DNA from: Pyrrhosoma nymphula
Taxonomy: Eukaryota > Arthropoda > Insecta > Odonata > Coenagrionidae
Reading direction: 5' to 3'
DNA length: 64,000 nt
Assembly (NCBI GenBank): GCA_963573305.1
Contig: OY754332.1
Location: forward strand, 142,035,977-142,099,976
Positions within the stretch are counted from its first letter, which is position 1, and each line of letters opens with the position of its first letter. A program made the position numbers and the translations under genes. Below are positions 44,590-56,894 of the stretch, one piece after another. The notes beneath the pieces are model-generated. The model worked only from the letters and a program-made list of their open reading frames with translations, did not search any database and was not told the DNA's origin.

Positions 44590-46380
44590 CCTCGTAGAAA
44601 GTTGAAAAAATGATTTTTTTGTAAAATTTCTTCATGGACATCTATTTAATTACTATAAGTTAGAATTAACGATTCCATTTAGTTTTATTAACATCGAGTT
44701 TTTCCTTGAAATTGACGACGGATTTATCATTAACAAGACTAGAAATCGAATTTCATCAAATTATTTGAAATTTTAGAATATCCATAAAGACTGCCCTAAA
44801 AACCCAAACCAGAAAGAGGTATTTGAAGTATGGTCACTAACAATGAAAGAAAACATAACAAAGAAAAAGAGTTTATTTTTTTTCACAAAGCTTCACCATT
44901 TCTCTGGTGTGATCACGGACATCGAAGGTCGGAGACTAAACCTGAAGCTCTAACAGACGTTTGAAATTTTCCAAAGAAGATCCCGTCGAACGAAATAATT
45001 TACTAGGTAGTTAACGAAAAATGTTTCCATTTTCACAACGCATGTCACCGTAATACGGCAATAACTATTTCTCTCAATATACCTTTAACAAGTCATCTCT
45101 CAATATCCCACATTCGAGAGCTTACGTCATCCCCGCCAATTACAGTGTTTACAATTTATGTTCGACGAAAAATTCCCTGCGGCCCAATATTAATTCGATC
45201 ACCCTTTACACCATTTTTACCCTCCTGGGATCCACAAAAGCATTAATCGTTATGTGAAGAGGGTGTATTCACGCAGTTGGAAAGACTAATGAACGCTGCG
45301 AACGACTGGTGGCAAAAATAAACTTCATTATTCGCTGAAATAACTGTTAAGGAAAATTTACGCCATCCCGTCGAGTTTTAGGAAGCACGGCTACTATTTG
45401 ATTCTGTCCATGGTTGAAACATTCTATTGCGCTGCCTGTTCACAGAATATTACATTATATGGAGTGTTTTTCTGCATGTGTTAAGATGAAGTGGGAATTT
45501 GACATCAATCACGTAGTACAGAAAGCACTATTTATCATAGGTGCAAATAGATCTCTTGATATAAAAGAATTTCCTTTGTCAGAATAATGCGCTTAGTTTT
45601 GTATTATTAGCGCTCTATGACCCGACAACTCCTATGATTTTGCGTTTCCTGTACTCCATCGCAAGCCGAATAGAGATGAATAAGCGTGTCTTTCCCACAA
45701 TATCAGCCGATATTCATCTCTCACACGTAACACTATTTCCAGCAAGGATGGCGAACGTAGTGTATGATTGAACAGTTGAAGGATAGTCGAAAATCACTGC
45801 TTTCATAACATTAAGAAAGGGTTAAAACATTGCAGGCAATATCAGTGTTTCTTATTTTTGTAGTTCTGCTTGTACACGTAGTACGTTACCATATACTGAA
45901 AACCAACTCCATTCGTGTATTGAAAATAAACTGCTAATCACCTTAATTGATACTACATTTTTTCCCCGGGTATAGAATTAGTTTTACTTCACTCATGGCA
46001 CATTTGGAGGATTGAGTCCTTTTTCATGTGACAGTTAATGATCTCATTGCTAACACATCCTTAACAGCACACCAAAACGGGCAGAACAGAAACGATAAGA
46101 CTATATCAGAATTTAAGCGAATACTCCAATCTGACGATGGTGAAGCATACTTAACGCTCAAATCATTAAAGAGGGATGGAACCCTTTGCACTGATATATT
46201 ATAAAAAGTGGAGTCCATAGATTTTCCTGATTGATAAATGTAGTTAAAGACTATATATCTTAAAGAATGCCTTTGGTCAAACATAACTTCTATTCGTGGG
46301 GTCTGCTCTCAAAAAGTGGATAAGATATTACAACTTTCCAACTTACCTTTGAATGTGTATCCGCACGAAAATATCGCATA
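44590..46380. other. No supported gene
   Basis: AT-rich, with no recognisable family among the short frames (for example 46024-46284 on the minus strand). Confidence 0.4.
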
Positions 46381-46382
46381 TA

Positions 46383-46798
46383 AAGAACGAGGGATTAGAT
46401 AGATAGATAGTAATTGGGGGGGCCTTCGTCAGGAGCCCGGGCACTTAGACCTTTCTTGGTCCATTGTGCCAACCCCATGCCTGTCTGCCACTTGCAGACA
46501 GGGGACAAGAGCACCTCGGTAGAGGTATGGAGGATTGGCCTCCCCCTGCCTCACCCCAGTACCAGGTATAGAGGATGTCCTCCCTCCAACCGGCCCGGTT
46601 TGGCCTGGCCTGGCCTCTCAGGCCTGCCGGTATAGGTATGGAGGGAGTATCATCTCTCCATCCATGCCTGGTTGAGGTATGGAGGAGGGTCACCCATCCA
46701 ACCACTGTCCGGGCCCAACGTTGCTTAACTTCGGTGTTCTGATGGGAACCGGTGTTTCAACGTGGCTAGGCCCTTGCCCCACAAGAACGAGGGATTAG
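46383..46798 (-). mobile_element. 5S rRNA-derived SINE (SINE3 type), fuller copy
   Basis: The element at 46399-46782 lies on the minus strand between perfect 16-base direct repeats AAGAACGAGGGATTAG (46383-46398 and 46783-46798). The minus strand starts GTGGGGCAAGG, then GCCTAGCCACGTTGAAACACC, aligning with the 5' end of 5S rRNA (GCCAACGACCATACC and on). It continues CGGTTCCCATCAGAACACCG, the box A region TTAAGCAACGTTGGGC (46728-46713) and box C GGATGGGTGACC (46699-46688). Box order and spacing match the 5S internal promoter, so it could be transcribed by RNA polymerase III. The 3' end has a C-run and (CTAT)n. The body is the same as the copy at 11113-11469. Confidence 0.95.
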
Positions 46799-46980
46799 TA
46801 CTACGATTTGAAATATATGAAAGTAATTGCAATGATAAGATACTATAATTAGCTGTGAAAAATTGAAATTATAACAAACGTATCACTAAGACACATTATA
46901 TGTGAAAAGGGGCCGAAAATAATAACAGTTGAGATAAAATTAAGAGTAAAGAGACATACCTTTTGAACAAATTGAATAAA

Positions 46981-47011
46981 TATTATATATTATATTATAT
47001 TATATTATATT
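46981..47011. repeat. (TATAT)n microsatellite
   Basis: Six or so TATAT units in a row. Confidence 0.9.
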
Positions 47012-48350
47012 AAAACTCCAAATGCAACCTTTTTTTGCATTCACCTCCAAAAAAATAAGAAAAATATGATCATATGAATCAATTATCAATCCATGCACGG
47101 CATAAAGTACAATAATGTGAATTAAAATTAATTATATAGTAATTCAAAATTTTATCCGTCGGTATTAAAATTCATTCATCGAGTTTCTGGTCTATGCTGA
47201 ATATTTGTTAGGATTTTTTAATAACTCAACACGTTCCATATGGGGTCCAATTTTAATAGGAAACAAGGTTTGTATCGTTAAAACCAGAGTTTAACTTTAA
47301 CATCTCTTTGATTGAATTAATCCCAGGAAAAAACGTTCCACTCATTACGCCAGGAGATTGGGAGTGCTTATGAAATAAAGGCAAGCACTGTGAATTTCCG
47401 AGTGATTTGACGATTAACGTGCACGCAAAATGCAATGCACGCAAAACTCCTCTGGCAACATGAGTAGACCAGTGATCGATGTAATCCGAAATGAACCAAA
47501 ATATTAGCAACTATTACCATAAAGGAAGGTCATTTTATCAGGCTAATAACAGCCTCCTTGCATCAATGCTTTGATCTCATAATCCATTCCACGGTTTAAA
47601 ATCGGAACTCATAATCAACATTGAACTTAAGCGCTTTATCATCATCCTCTTTTACACTTTTGAATTGCTCACAATCAATGAATTAAATTCAGAGTGGGAG
47701 CAACAAAATAATCCGTCAATGACAATACCTTCTTTAATTATGCGACCCATTAAACGTAGTTTTCATCATTAATAATCCCTATTCCAAAGAAATTAGACAA
47801 TTATGGTGACGTAGAAGTTGAAAATTATGATAAATACGACCATTAGTAATGTAAGAAAAGAAAACCTAATATTTCCATGCTCTTAGTGCATTGGGTTCAT
47901 GATACTTTAGATGATCAAAAGTATGGTCTATTTAACTTCAAATAAGCCTCCACTAGAACCATATTTTATAACCCTGAATAGCGGCACTAGATGACCTTTC
48001 AAAAAGCAATTCAATTTAGCTGGCAGACGACAAGAATCACGCATGGCTGATGAAAGTCAACGTATCATCATTATATCAAATCAATTGAACCACAACCAAC
48101 AGCCCTCCGAGGAGCCAACGCTGCATCGCTGGGGAAGCTATACGATGGTAAATCTCAGCCAGCAAAATACTTGATGATTTTTTTGAGCCATCATTTGTAT
48201 TCCACAAAGATCTGGCGCTCAGTTAAATCGTTTTAATAGCTTCCACGGACTGCATCGTACGAATTTATACTTGAAGGTCAATCAATAACAGGTTATCAGT
48301 TTGACGGATGGGTTATCAAATTTTTGTATTCATAGTCTATTCGTAAATAA
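47012..48350. other. No supported gene
   Basis: AT-rich sequence with no convincing frame or repeat. Confidence 0.4.
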
Positions 48351-48354
48351 TATG

Positions 48355-48355
48355 G

Positions 48356-48390
<35 letters not shown>
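48355..48390. repeat. (AT)n microsatellite
   Basis: Alternating AT interrupted once by C. Confidence 0.9.
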
Positions 48391-48391
<1 letters not shown>

Positions 48392-48560
48392 AACTAGAAA
48401 AAAATCGTTGACATTCTAAGTACGGTATACGTGCTGATATAGCATTCATATTCGCGGATTGCTCCCTCCTCTAAGTCCTTTGCATTGCCATCCTTGATGA
48501 ACTGCATGGGTATAAATTCTACTTCCTCGGAAAGTGCAAAATCACCACTTAAATTAGGAA

Positions 48561-48800
48561 GCCTGGGTAGCGTAGTGGTCTAAAAATTAATCTGGAAAGC
48601 CAAAAACTCGTCGTGAATTCAGCCCTGAAGGAGATGGACGACTCCACCATGGAAACGTTGGCAGTTATGTAGAGTTTGACTCGGTGTGGAACCGGAACAG
48701 ACTTCACTTACAGCATACACCGGGAAAGGGCCTCTCTAGACCTGTCTCCAAAGATCCCTGGTTTCATTCCAGATTCAAATGATGATTTTTCTCAAGGAAA
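48561..48800 (+). repeat. tRNA-derived SINE
   Basis: CCTGGGTAGCGTAGTGGTC carries a canonical box A (TAGCGTAGTGG). GTCGTGAATTCAGCC about 45 bases later is a mutated box B. The sequence then continues CCCTGAAGGAGATGGACGAC into a non-tRNA body of perhaps 150 bases. The tail and target duplication are not clear. Confidence 0.6.
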
Positions 48801-48963
48801 TGTGTACGTAGTTCACCACAGAGATGAAAACATCATAAAAATTATCAATCAAAGTGTGGATATTCAGCCGTATTAATTCTCTTTCAACAGAGGAACTCCT
48901 CGTCGTAGATTCATTGTGCTTGTAAAAGTTGTTGTTTCAGGCTTGATTTGGTGGAAAAACATC

Positions 48964-49120
48964 ATGAAAGAAAACGACTGGCATTTCTCCACAAGAATAA
49001 AGTTTTACTCGACCGGTTTCGGTGTACAACACCATCATCAGGTCTATGATGGTGTTGTACACCGAAACCGGTCGAGTAAAACTTTATTCTTGTGGAATAT
49101 TGCCAGTCTTTTTCTTTCAT
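48964..49120. mobile_element. Palindromic Penelope-type minimal element
   Basis: Arms 48964-49038 and 49046-49120 are reverse complements over 75 bases with about six mismatches, all in the outer third; the inner 50 are perfect. The loop is CAGGTCT. On the minus strand the left arm reads CCTGATGA, an extra T, the stem GGTG/CACC, GAAACCGGTCGAG, TAAAACTTTATTCTTGTGG and on to TTTCTTTCATGA. The right arm repeats this on the plus strand with CTGA changed to CTA. Both arms lack coding sequence. TGTGCTTG at about 48916 and 49124 is a possible but weak target duplication. Confidence 0.8.
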
Positions 49121-50394
49121 CACTGTGCTTGGTTATCCATTTCCTCCAACTTAATTTCCAAGCAAGCAAGCAGAAGTAGCATTCGCTTTTAAGGAGTACT
49201 TTCCAACAGATTAGCAACGGCCAAAAAGAACCCGGGATATGCTGCCAAATTTTAAGCTAAATTAATCAATATATTTTCGAAACAAATACATTTTCAAAAT
49301 ATTCATTATCGGTTAAAATTAAACATTAAAAAAAAACAGAAACATAAATGCATTGATATGAAATTGTAACTTCAAATAAATAATTTGTATTATTAGGTAT
49401 GTTCTACTTCGAGGAGTGACACGAAAATATCAGAGCTTGTTTATCTTTTTCTTCAATTTTTCAGCACCCAAAAGAAATACTTGGTCAACTGACGCAGCAC
49501 TAGGGATATATGAACTGATTTGTTGGAAGTACTTGAAAAAAGGTGGGATGTTACTTCAATCTAGTTAAGCTTCATCTTGAATAACCGGAATGCTAAACCG
49601 AACCGGACTGAAGAAAGAACTGTTCAAATCGCGAACTGGAAAAAATGCATTTCGTCCCTTTTCTCTTCCAATTCATGGTCTCATTTCTCTAGGATGGCGT
49701 TGAAAAAGGCACAATCGTACATGCATGATACTACTACATCGAAGACAAGAGTAGGTATCATTTATCATATCAGGTTAGGTAAATCTGATGTACCCGGGAA
49801 ATCAATTAACGATATATTTCTATAGTTATTATATAAATATAAACATAGAGTTACTTATAATGTAACTTTAAATTTTTAATATGAAGTTATTTCCAATATA
49901 GTACCCTATCTCAACCGCAAAAAAAAACTGAGAGCAGCATACTCCAAGCAGAAAAAACTCTCTTTCATCACTTTCCCCCACACATACATCATGTAGACAC
50001 ACATACATATTTCTACCTCACTCTTTTTCACGGACGGGGACACCACACCCCTGCCATACGCTCTTGCGGCGGCTCGAAATGTAACATATATTGTAGAAGA
50101 GGGTTGTATAGATGATATTATATGTGTTCATAGCCGATATTCTGGCTAAGATTGCTCAAATATTTCAGATCACCGGAGTCTCTGGGTGATCTGTAGTGAG
50201 TTATTTTTACCCCGCCCTACATCTCTAGAGCTGGCAAAAGCGAAAAAATTGCAAAGTGACAATGTTTAACTGGTAGGTCTACAAATTTCCTCTTTCGACG
50301 CACCGCTATTTACTACAAGAAAATAAAGCAAGATACTAGGCCAATCCGTCAAATTGGAATCCAATATTCGTTTTTTCCCACTCCCCTTTCATTT

Positions 50395-50490
50395 ACCAGT
50401 TTCCCTCAAATCTTCCTGACCTGTGTTTTTACACCACCTGCCACACGTCCTCGGGGTGGGTCACTGGGTTGTATGTAGATGTAAATATGA
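50395..50490 (+). mobile_element. LINE 3' end with ATGTAG-type tail
   Basis: CACCTGCCACACGTCCTCGG then GGTGGGTCACTGGG is followed by the tail GTATGTAGATGTAAATATG. A CCACAC-CC-GGGTGG hairpin-like segment followed by (ATGTAG)n is the 3' end of a LINE family I recall as abundant in some insects. The copy at 53376 is in the opposite orientation. Upstream coding sequence is not recognisable. Confidence 0.45.
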
Positions 50491-50812
50491 ATAATGTTGT
50501 GGACAATTATCTACATCCTTGATACGATAATTAGATACGATACAGTCAATGATTTTCTTAATGCCTTATAACAATTACCTTTTGCATAAAGGTATAACCA
50601 TTGAGCGTTGATTTATTTGGTCGACTGTGGAGATCGCAGCAATTACTCAGCAAAATGAATGTTGGCTTGAAAGATATTTTTAAGATACATAATGATCATT
50701 TTTATATATGGACATATTTTTTGATGATTTTTCCGAAGCGGCAAATAATGCTTTCTTCCCCGATAATATCTTTAAGTTAAGTTTTGACAAAGTTACTGAC
50801 TAAATGACGCGT

Positions 50813-50976
50813 TCAAAAATAAACTTTGTGAGATTCCACACAGTTTTATTACAACTCGACCAATTTCAACCTGTACAGGTTATTTTCAAGAGTTAACTCT
50901 TGAGAATGACCTGAAAAGGCTGAAACCGGCCGAGTTGTAATGAAACTGTGTGGAATCTAATAAAGTTTATTTTTGA
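50813..50976. mobile_element. Palindromic Penelope-type minimal element
   Basis: Arms 50813-50894 and 50895-50976, 82 bases each with no spacer, differ at roughly a dozen positions. Outer ends are TCAAAAATAAACTTT and its complement. The right arm on the plus strand shows AACTC (50895-50899), TTGAGAA, an extra T, a GACCT/AGGCT hairpin, GAAAC (50922-50926), CGGCC, then GAGTT (50932-50936). AACTC and GAGTT pair as stem I around the core. Confidence 0.75.
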
Positions 50977-51283
50977 GAACATCATGTCTTCATTCCACGA
51001 AGTGCACTCGCGAACCATTGATTTGATCACTGATTAAGATGAAAATGATGTTGGCATGAAACATATCTTCAACAGCTACCGCGACAAATGCATGTGACGA
51101 TATTATCCACCATTCTTAAGAAGCTCGATGATTCCCGATATAACCGGTGGTTACCCCAACGTGATAACAAGGGTATATGGGATTAATTTGGGCGTCCCCG
51201 TGTGAATGGTGAACAATTCCTCCAATCATGCAGCTTCAGACATATAAAGGACACACGATTACATTTTAACAAGTTTTTAACCA

Positions 51284-51523
51284 TGGAGAAGTCTCAGGCA
51301 TTTGAGATGAAACGTTGGCACTAGTAAAATTGTGACACAAACAAATCCCAAAAGTCTGGAAGGGAAAGATTTTTACTTTGTGTTCAACAGATGTTTCTTT
51401 AAATCACGAACCGAGTTTAGACGGCGGGTGTCATCATCTGGTTAAAACCACATACGGACATGACGGTGACGTCGAAATTCGGATCGTGATTTAAAGTAAC
51501 ATCTGTGGAATCACCAAGTACAA
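51284..51523. mobile_element. Two adjacent Penelope-type motifs, one palindromic
   Basis: At 51284-51325 the plus strand reads GAGAA, GTCTC, an eight-base loop, GAGAT, GAAACGTTGGC, the same subfamily as 37318-37480. At 51371-51523 diverged inverted arms face each other: CAACAGATGTTTC and TTTAAATCACGA on the left match ACATCTGTGG and TCGTGATTTAAAG on the right. The right arm carries T, the perfect stem GACG/CGTC with GTGA loop, then GAAATTCGGATCG. No coding sequence is present. Confidence 0.6.
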
Positions 51524-51689
51524 GTGTTTCATGTCAAATATGAATAAGTACACCAAGTAACACCTGTGACTGTGAAATGTCCCTCTATCACTGGCATCAC
51601 ACTGACTTAGTCCTCGAAATATCTACTCGATATTTTCAATGAATCGATCAATACATGTAGACATATCGTCGTGAGCTCGAAAACCTTTC

Positions 51690-52180
51690 GAGTCGAGGCT
51701 CGATGATGCGGCTGAATATCGCGCACGCATGACTTCGAAGGACATCCTCCTCCGGCGTTCTCGTCAAGTCGCTTCGTTCAAGAGCCGAAGGAGGGTCTTT
51801 TCTCGCGCGTGGCTGCGTTCGCCACTTCACAAGTCCGTAGGCACGGAGACATTAAGCGAAAAAGTGAGGCGGCCAGCCCTGCGGGGGCGGGCGAGGGTGC
51901 AGGCGATGGGGGTCTGGCGGCCACGCAGGGGGTGGGGCCCGGCGCTGTGCGGCACGGGCGCCCGTGGCTTACGCAAAACTTCCATCGCCGCTTTGTCCCC
52001 CGTAATCGGATGAACGGGATGAATGCGAGCGGAGGCAAGATGACGAGGGGATGGAAATTAAGAGCCCGGTCGAGATAAATACTCTGGCGGGCGGGTGGGG
52101 TTCGCCTCGTCGAGTTTCCCGCGTTGGTCAATCAAGAGGGCTAATTGGTTCCGGCTCCCTGCGGCATAAAGAGCCTCTCG
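51690..52180. other. CpG-rich, GC-rich island
   Basis: GC content and CpG frequency are far above the flanks, with long G-runs at 51890-51960. Overlapping open frames on both strands (up to 117 codons) follow from the composition and have no domain I recognise. It could be a promoter or first-exon island of an unseen host gene, or an unclassified GC-rich repeat. Confidence 0.4.
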
Positions 52181-53370
52181 ACCTCACCATACACTTCGAA
52201 TAGTTTGAAGTATAAATTAGCTCTCCGATCTACCATGATTAGTTTTACCCACATCGTCGATAATGAGATAAAACATCACCATGTTTAAGGGAGGTTTCAT
52301 TTCGACTCACGAAATCCAGCAGCGAATTTGGGGTGAGTTTAATAAACATTAACATCATATCCGTTCTATAGTCCCAGCAACACGTATTGCAGTGGATTAA
52401 TTTATGAAGTAGCTCACCTTAAATTACAGTTACATTAAGAGACTGCACTTTATAATGCAAGGGGATTCTGGCATGTAGCACCGGTAAGTGGTTAATTCCG
52501 GCGGATTAAGCACAGACATCGTTTAATTTAAATAGGTCAATGTTGGACTAGCTGAATGAAAATGGAGTTAGATAATAAATAGATTTATTCTCTAAGCTGA
52601 TGGAAAAAATATTTTAAGCATAATGGATTCATAATATTTATTCCCAATTCCTCTTCGATGCTATATGTTTAGTATCTAAAAATGACTACAAATGTATTCA
52701 TGAAGGTAAACTGATGGCTCAATCGCTTGATATCCATTGAATAAGATCTCTAAGAAATACATTTTTCTTGCATATTAAAGGAGTAGAGCCAGGGCTAAAT
52801 TACAACAAACTAACGCAGAAACATGAAGAATACATTTGGTCAAACTATGCACAAGAGCTTGTAATGCTTTTTTTGCTAGCACTGACTCTTACAATCTCTG
52901 TAACACCCAGAAAAAGGTTTTTGACGCATGATTGGATAATTAGCATGACGTGTAGCCACTACTTAGGGTTTTTGTTGGCAATAGCGTCCCTTTATCGCTG
53001 AGGATTGTTACTCAGATATCTGCAGCATTTCAAGCGAAGTTTGCTCACCCTTTTACTAACTTGTGTAATGAGTGCTTTTCTTTAATTCGGTCCCTAATTC
53101 TCTGTTTCCCACACGTCCAGCTCATCCCTTACCCGCTCGGGATACCATGAAGAAATTCCATTCCACCTCCATATCTCCTCCTTCCACACATGAGCACTCT
53201 TTGCACCATACTGCGGACCTACTGGCATGGCACAACAGCATAGACTTGTGCCATTAAACCAATGGGAGACGCGCACAATGATCACTTGGTGCTCACATTG
53301 AGGAACGCCCGACAAAAGATATTTGAAGTTAAGCCCGTTACTTTAAATACATTGACTCTCTATTTCTTCC
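52181..53370. other. No supported gene
   Basis: AT-rich interval. The frame at 52768-53001 contains a hydrophobic segment but no recognisable family. Confidence 0.4.
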
Positions 53371-53374
53371 CTGA

Positions 53375-53600
53375 CTACATCTACATCTACGAAGTACCGT
53401 GCAAGCCACCACTAGGGTGTGTGGCACGGGGTGATTCCACACCAGGCATGCAGCACTCGTCCCAGCACAAGTCAGAACGTCGCACGCTCCCCCTGGCGCT
53501 AGGCGTAGGCCAAAAAGCAGTCAGGAGAACATTGCGCAGTCCAACCGGAAACTGGGAGAGTGATACGTAAGTGAAAATGCAAACATGCATAACAATGCTA
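53375..53600 (-). mobile_element. LINE 3' end with (ATGTAG)n tail
   Basis: On the minus strand GTGCCACACACCCTAGTGG, then TGGCTTGCACGGTACTTC, then GTAGATGTAGATGTAG (53390-53375). This hairpin-plus-repeat terminus matches a LINE 3' end I recall from insects and resembles the plus-strand end at 50395-50490. Upstream the sequence is GC-richer to about 53600, but no reverse transcriptase motif was found, so it is a 5'-truncated insertion. Confidence 0.6.
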
Positions 53601-53836
53601 TATACACATCTAGTGACTAATCTTTCTTCTCCCCCGAAATCCTTGCCAAAGCAGCCAAACCCTGTTTCCCTTGATACAGGGATTAGCGGAGAGCATAATA
53701 ACACAAATTTGCAATAAACTTGAGGTAAGCACTATGTTTATCCAAAAATCTATTCTAAGCCTAACTATAACTCATGTGCCACAGCCGTGCCAAGATAACT
53801 AAATTGAATGGAAGATCGCTGGCTGCCCGAAATCAA

Positions 53837-53838
<2 letters not shown>

Positions 53839-53889
<51 letters not shown>
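53839..53889. repeat. (AT)n microsatellite
   Basis: About 51 bases of alternating AT. No Penelope-like motif was found next to this one. Confidence 0.95.
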
Positions 53890-53891
<2 letters not shown>

Positions 53892-56800
53892 TGATGCATT
53901 CCCACACATCCAACTTAGCAATGAGGGATTTAACAGGTACCATATATTTCTAGGTAATCACAAGGCTGTCAAAAATGATAATAGTCTTCTTTGATAGAGA
54001 TACGAATTTCTCTTGCCCGGGAATGTAGTACAAGGCACGCAAGCCAAAGCAGGGCAGGAGGTTAGCAAAGGAAGCCTAACGGGCAATATGTTTGATTGAG
54101 GGGTTTGAAGCCTAACTTTCACACTGGCTGGAACACCGGCGAATCTTTTGTCATCCATATCAACGCACGTGGTGAAGACCCGAGAGATGGAGAGATGATC
54201 CACTGATTAACGCCGCGGAAACCTTGAACCAATTGAAGGTGGATTAATATGCTGATACGGATTTTGGGAGAGTTCCGAGAGAGCTGAGGAGGCAATCACT
54301 GCATCGATCCAGTTTGTATATTACACTGACATACATCAATAGGCTATCGGACTTTGGAGATGTTTTGGTGTCAAGATGCAGAGCGGAGATAAGTATCTAC
54401 GGCCTTGTTTACAACATGATCTCATGTCATTCAGGTAGGTAATATTCCCATGCCCGCAAAATATTCGGCGGATAACTATTCCTTTTGCTGAAAACAGAGC
54501 AGGAGAACCGAGGAATAAGAAAAGTGTTCCTATCATTTACAAAAATACGTATAGGCACTAATCGTGAAAAGTGGTTATTGCATATGCATCAGTGGTAAAA
54601 CACCGATGCGTCTGCATTAGGCTCTTCATTAGCACTCCGTTTAAGGTTATTTGAAAAATTACGCATGCATGTCATTACTCATCTCCCTTTTCCTCATATT
54701 TTTTCTGGTCTACGGACCTTCATGAAAGTTTCAATTACGCTGAGTGTATACTCATTAAGTAGTGCATGATGCTTTTAACGAGTTGGAAGTCCCTCCTGGC
54801 CGTTCCTCTCTTATTATTGCCTCAAGCAATACGCATGATGTAAATCAATCTTAATGGATTAATCAATTTTAATACTCCAGAGAAAGATGAAGAGATAGTC
54901 AACTTATTATTGTTTTTTTTTAATCCATGGAGAATAAAAGTACTGAAAGTATAAAAATTACAAATAAAATATAAGAATAATTAAACGTTGGAGATTATCT
55001 ATCAGGATACCATGCTGAGCTGATGAGGCAAACATTTTGGCAGAGAAGAGAAGCAATTTGATTGAAATTTGCTGTTTAATTAAATGAAGGGAAATTACGG
55101 AATGCTACCCGAAAATGAATGCTAACAACTCCTAAAAAAATATTCCGCGGAAGAAATGTAGAGGATAATATGGCCAAGAGACATGGACAGCAAAACTGGG
55201 TAAAGAGGACCAATTGCAATATCTCGGGAGTGGGATCATCAACATTGACTGAAACGTGAGAGATAATGTAAGGTGAAACGCTCGGAACAAGAAGGAAGTA
55301 TTAGACTAGGAAAGAAGAGAAGTACTAAGTGAGGTACAGGAGGCTAGGTGTGAGGCAGCACTTCACTGAATATGCCTAAGAGATCACTTTTCAATGTAGA
55401 GAATCATCAATGAAAAAGTCCTATGAAGATCTGGGGAGAGAAAAGGTTTTGAACTGTCTGCGGAAAAGAATACAAATTCATTGGATGTATTATGCAGCAG
55501 TTTAGTCCCCATGAGAATGTGTGGATAGAGCGAATATGGAAGATCAAGAATGGAATGTGCCGAGCGAATTACGAGAGACGGAGTAACGAAAAGAAAGGAA
55601 GAAAAAATGAAAGAATGAAACGGTAAGCGGTAAAGAGGATGGAGTGGAAAGCATAAGGGAAGTAATCCTAGGACTTTCATGACGATGAGGGACAAACAAA
55701 AACCTTCCAAAAGAAGGCCTTTCCTCTTTTAAAATTGTATAGTTCTTCGAGTCATTCGTGGTAAGAAAAGGACCATGCAATATTAAAAAAACTATGAGAA
55801 TTCTGGCCACTAAGCAATTGATTTGCCAAATCAAAATATTTCATGAATTATTCAGGATAGGCGTTTTCGTGGGAATAGAACATCTGGAGACAATAATGCT
55901 GAAAATCTGCCGAGAATATTTGTGCCTATTCATATATTTGTTCGGTTGCTATTACAAAATTTACTCTTTTTTAAGAGAGAGATCGTGCTGTATTGCATAA
56001 GTTAACGATTATTTACTTAACAATTTACAACTTACTTATGCTTTACGATTTACATTGAGCTAGAAGTTTTCTTCTCTGTATAGGTAGCAACCATTTTGCT
56101 GAGTCGCTATCATTCAAACTCGTAAACGGGCGCCGGAGCATAGAGTACATAATAATGTCTGTTTAGATATGCCAATGCCACCCAAGTCAATACAGAAATG
56201 AAATTAAAATTTTTAAGCTTCGCACTTCACTTCCATAAAAATGAACTGAGTTACTCAAACTATTGACTTAGTGACTAAAATCATTGCCAATGTAATGTAT
56301 TATTATTATCATTAGTGATGACCTGTCTGTTAAGGTAGGTTTAGATGGAGGTAAAAATCCCGTACTGATCTTTTGCAGCTGAAGGTCCTTGAAATCATAA
56401 ATTATTTAATTATTCAGCTCGGCACACGTTTTACTTCTTGCTATCCAATCAATAAGGCCTATTCTCTTTCATCCCCTGCCCCACTTACCCAACACCCTCC
56501 CCTTCAGCATCTCTTCGACTCTCACTGCTTGTTCCAACCACCTACTCTGCTTCCTCCTAATCTCATCCAGAAGTTTCCTCTCCTCACATCACTTTCTCTC
56601 TCGTCTCCCTTTCCATTCCGTTCTCCTCAACATCCTCATCTAAAACGTCTCCAACCGAAACTCTTTCATCAGAGCTCTTATTTGTGCACCATTCAACGCT
56701 ACACACTTAATATTACACTCCTCACCACTCATTTATTTATATTGACACATATTTTCTCAGACATTAGTTCACTCTTATAGGTTAACGCTTCACTATCACT

Positions 56801-56894
56801 ATCATTTTTTAAAGCTTATCTCCTAATATCTTTAACACTATGCCCATTTTCATTCAGCGTACTACTCAGATATCACTGAACGCCATGAAAATCG
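53890..56894. other. No supported gene
   Basis: AT-rich. Around 55190-55330 a few LINE-like words in one frame (LQYLGSGI, ARNKKEVLD) hint at a very old reverse transcriptase relic with many stops. The 56373-56780 frame is pyrimidine-rich and without a domain. Confidence 0.35.

Noticed and set aside
55190..55400. LINE reverse transcriptase relic
   Set aside because: Only two short words resemble the family (LQYLGSGI and ARNKKEVLD) amid many stops; too weak to list as a feature.
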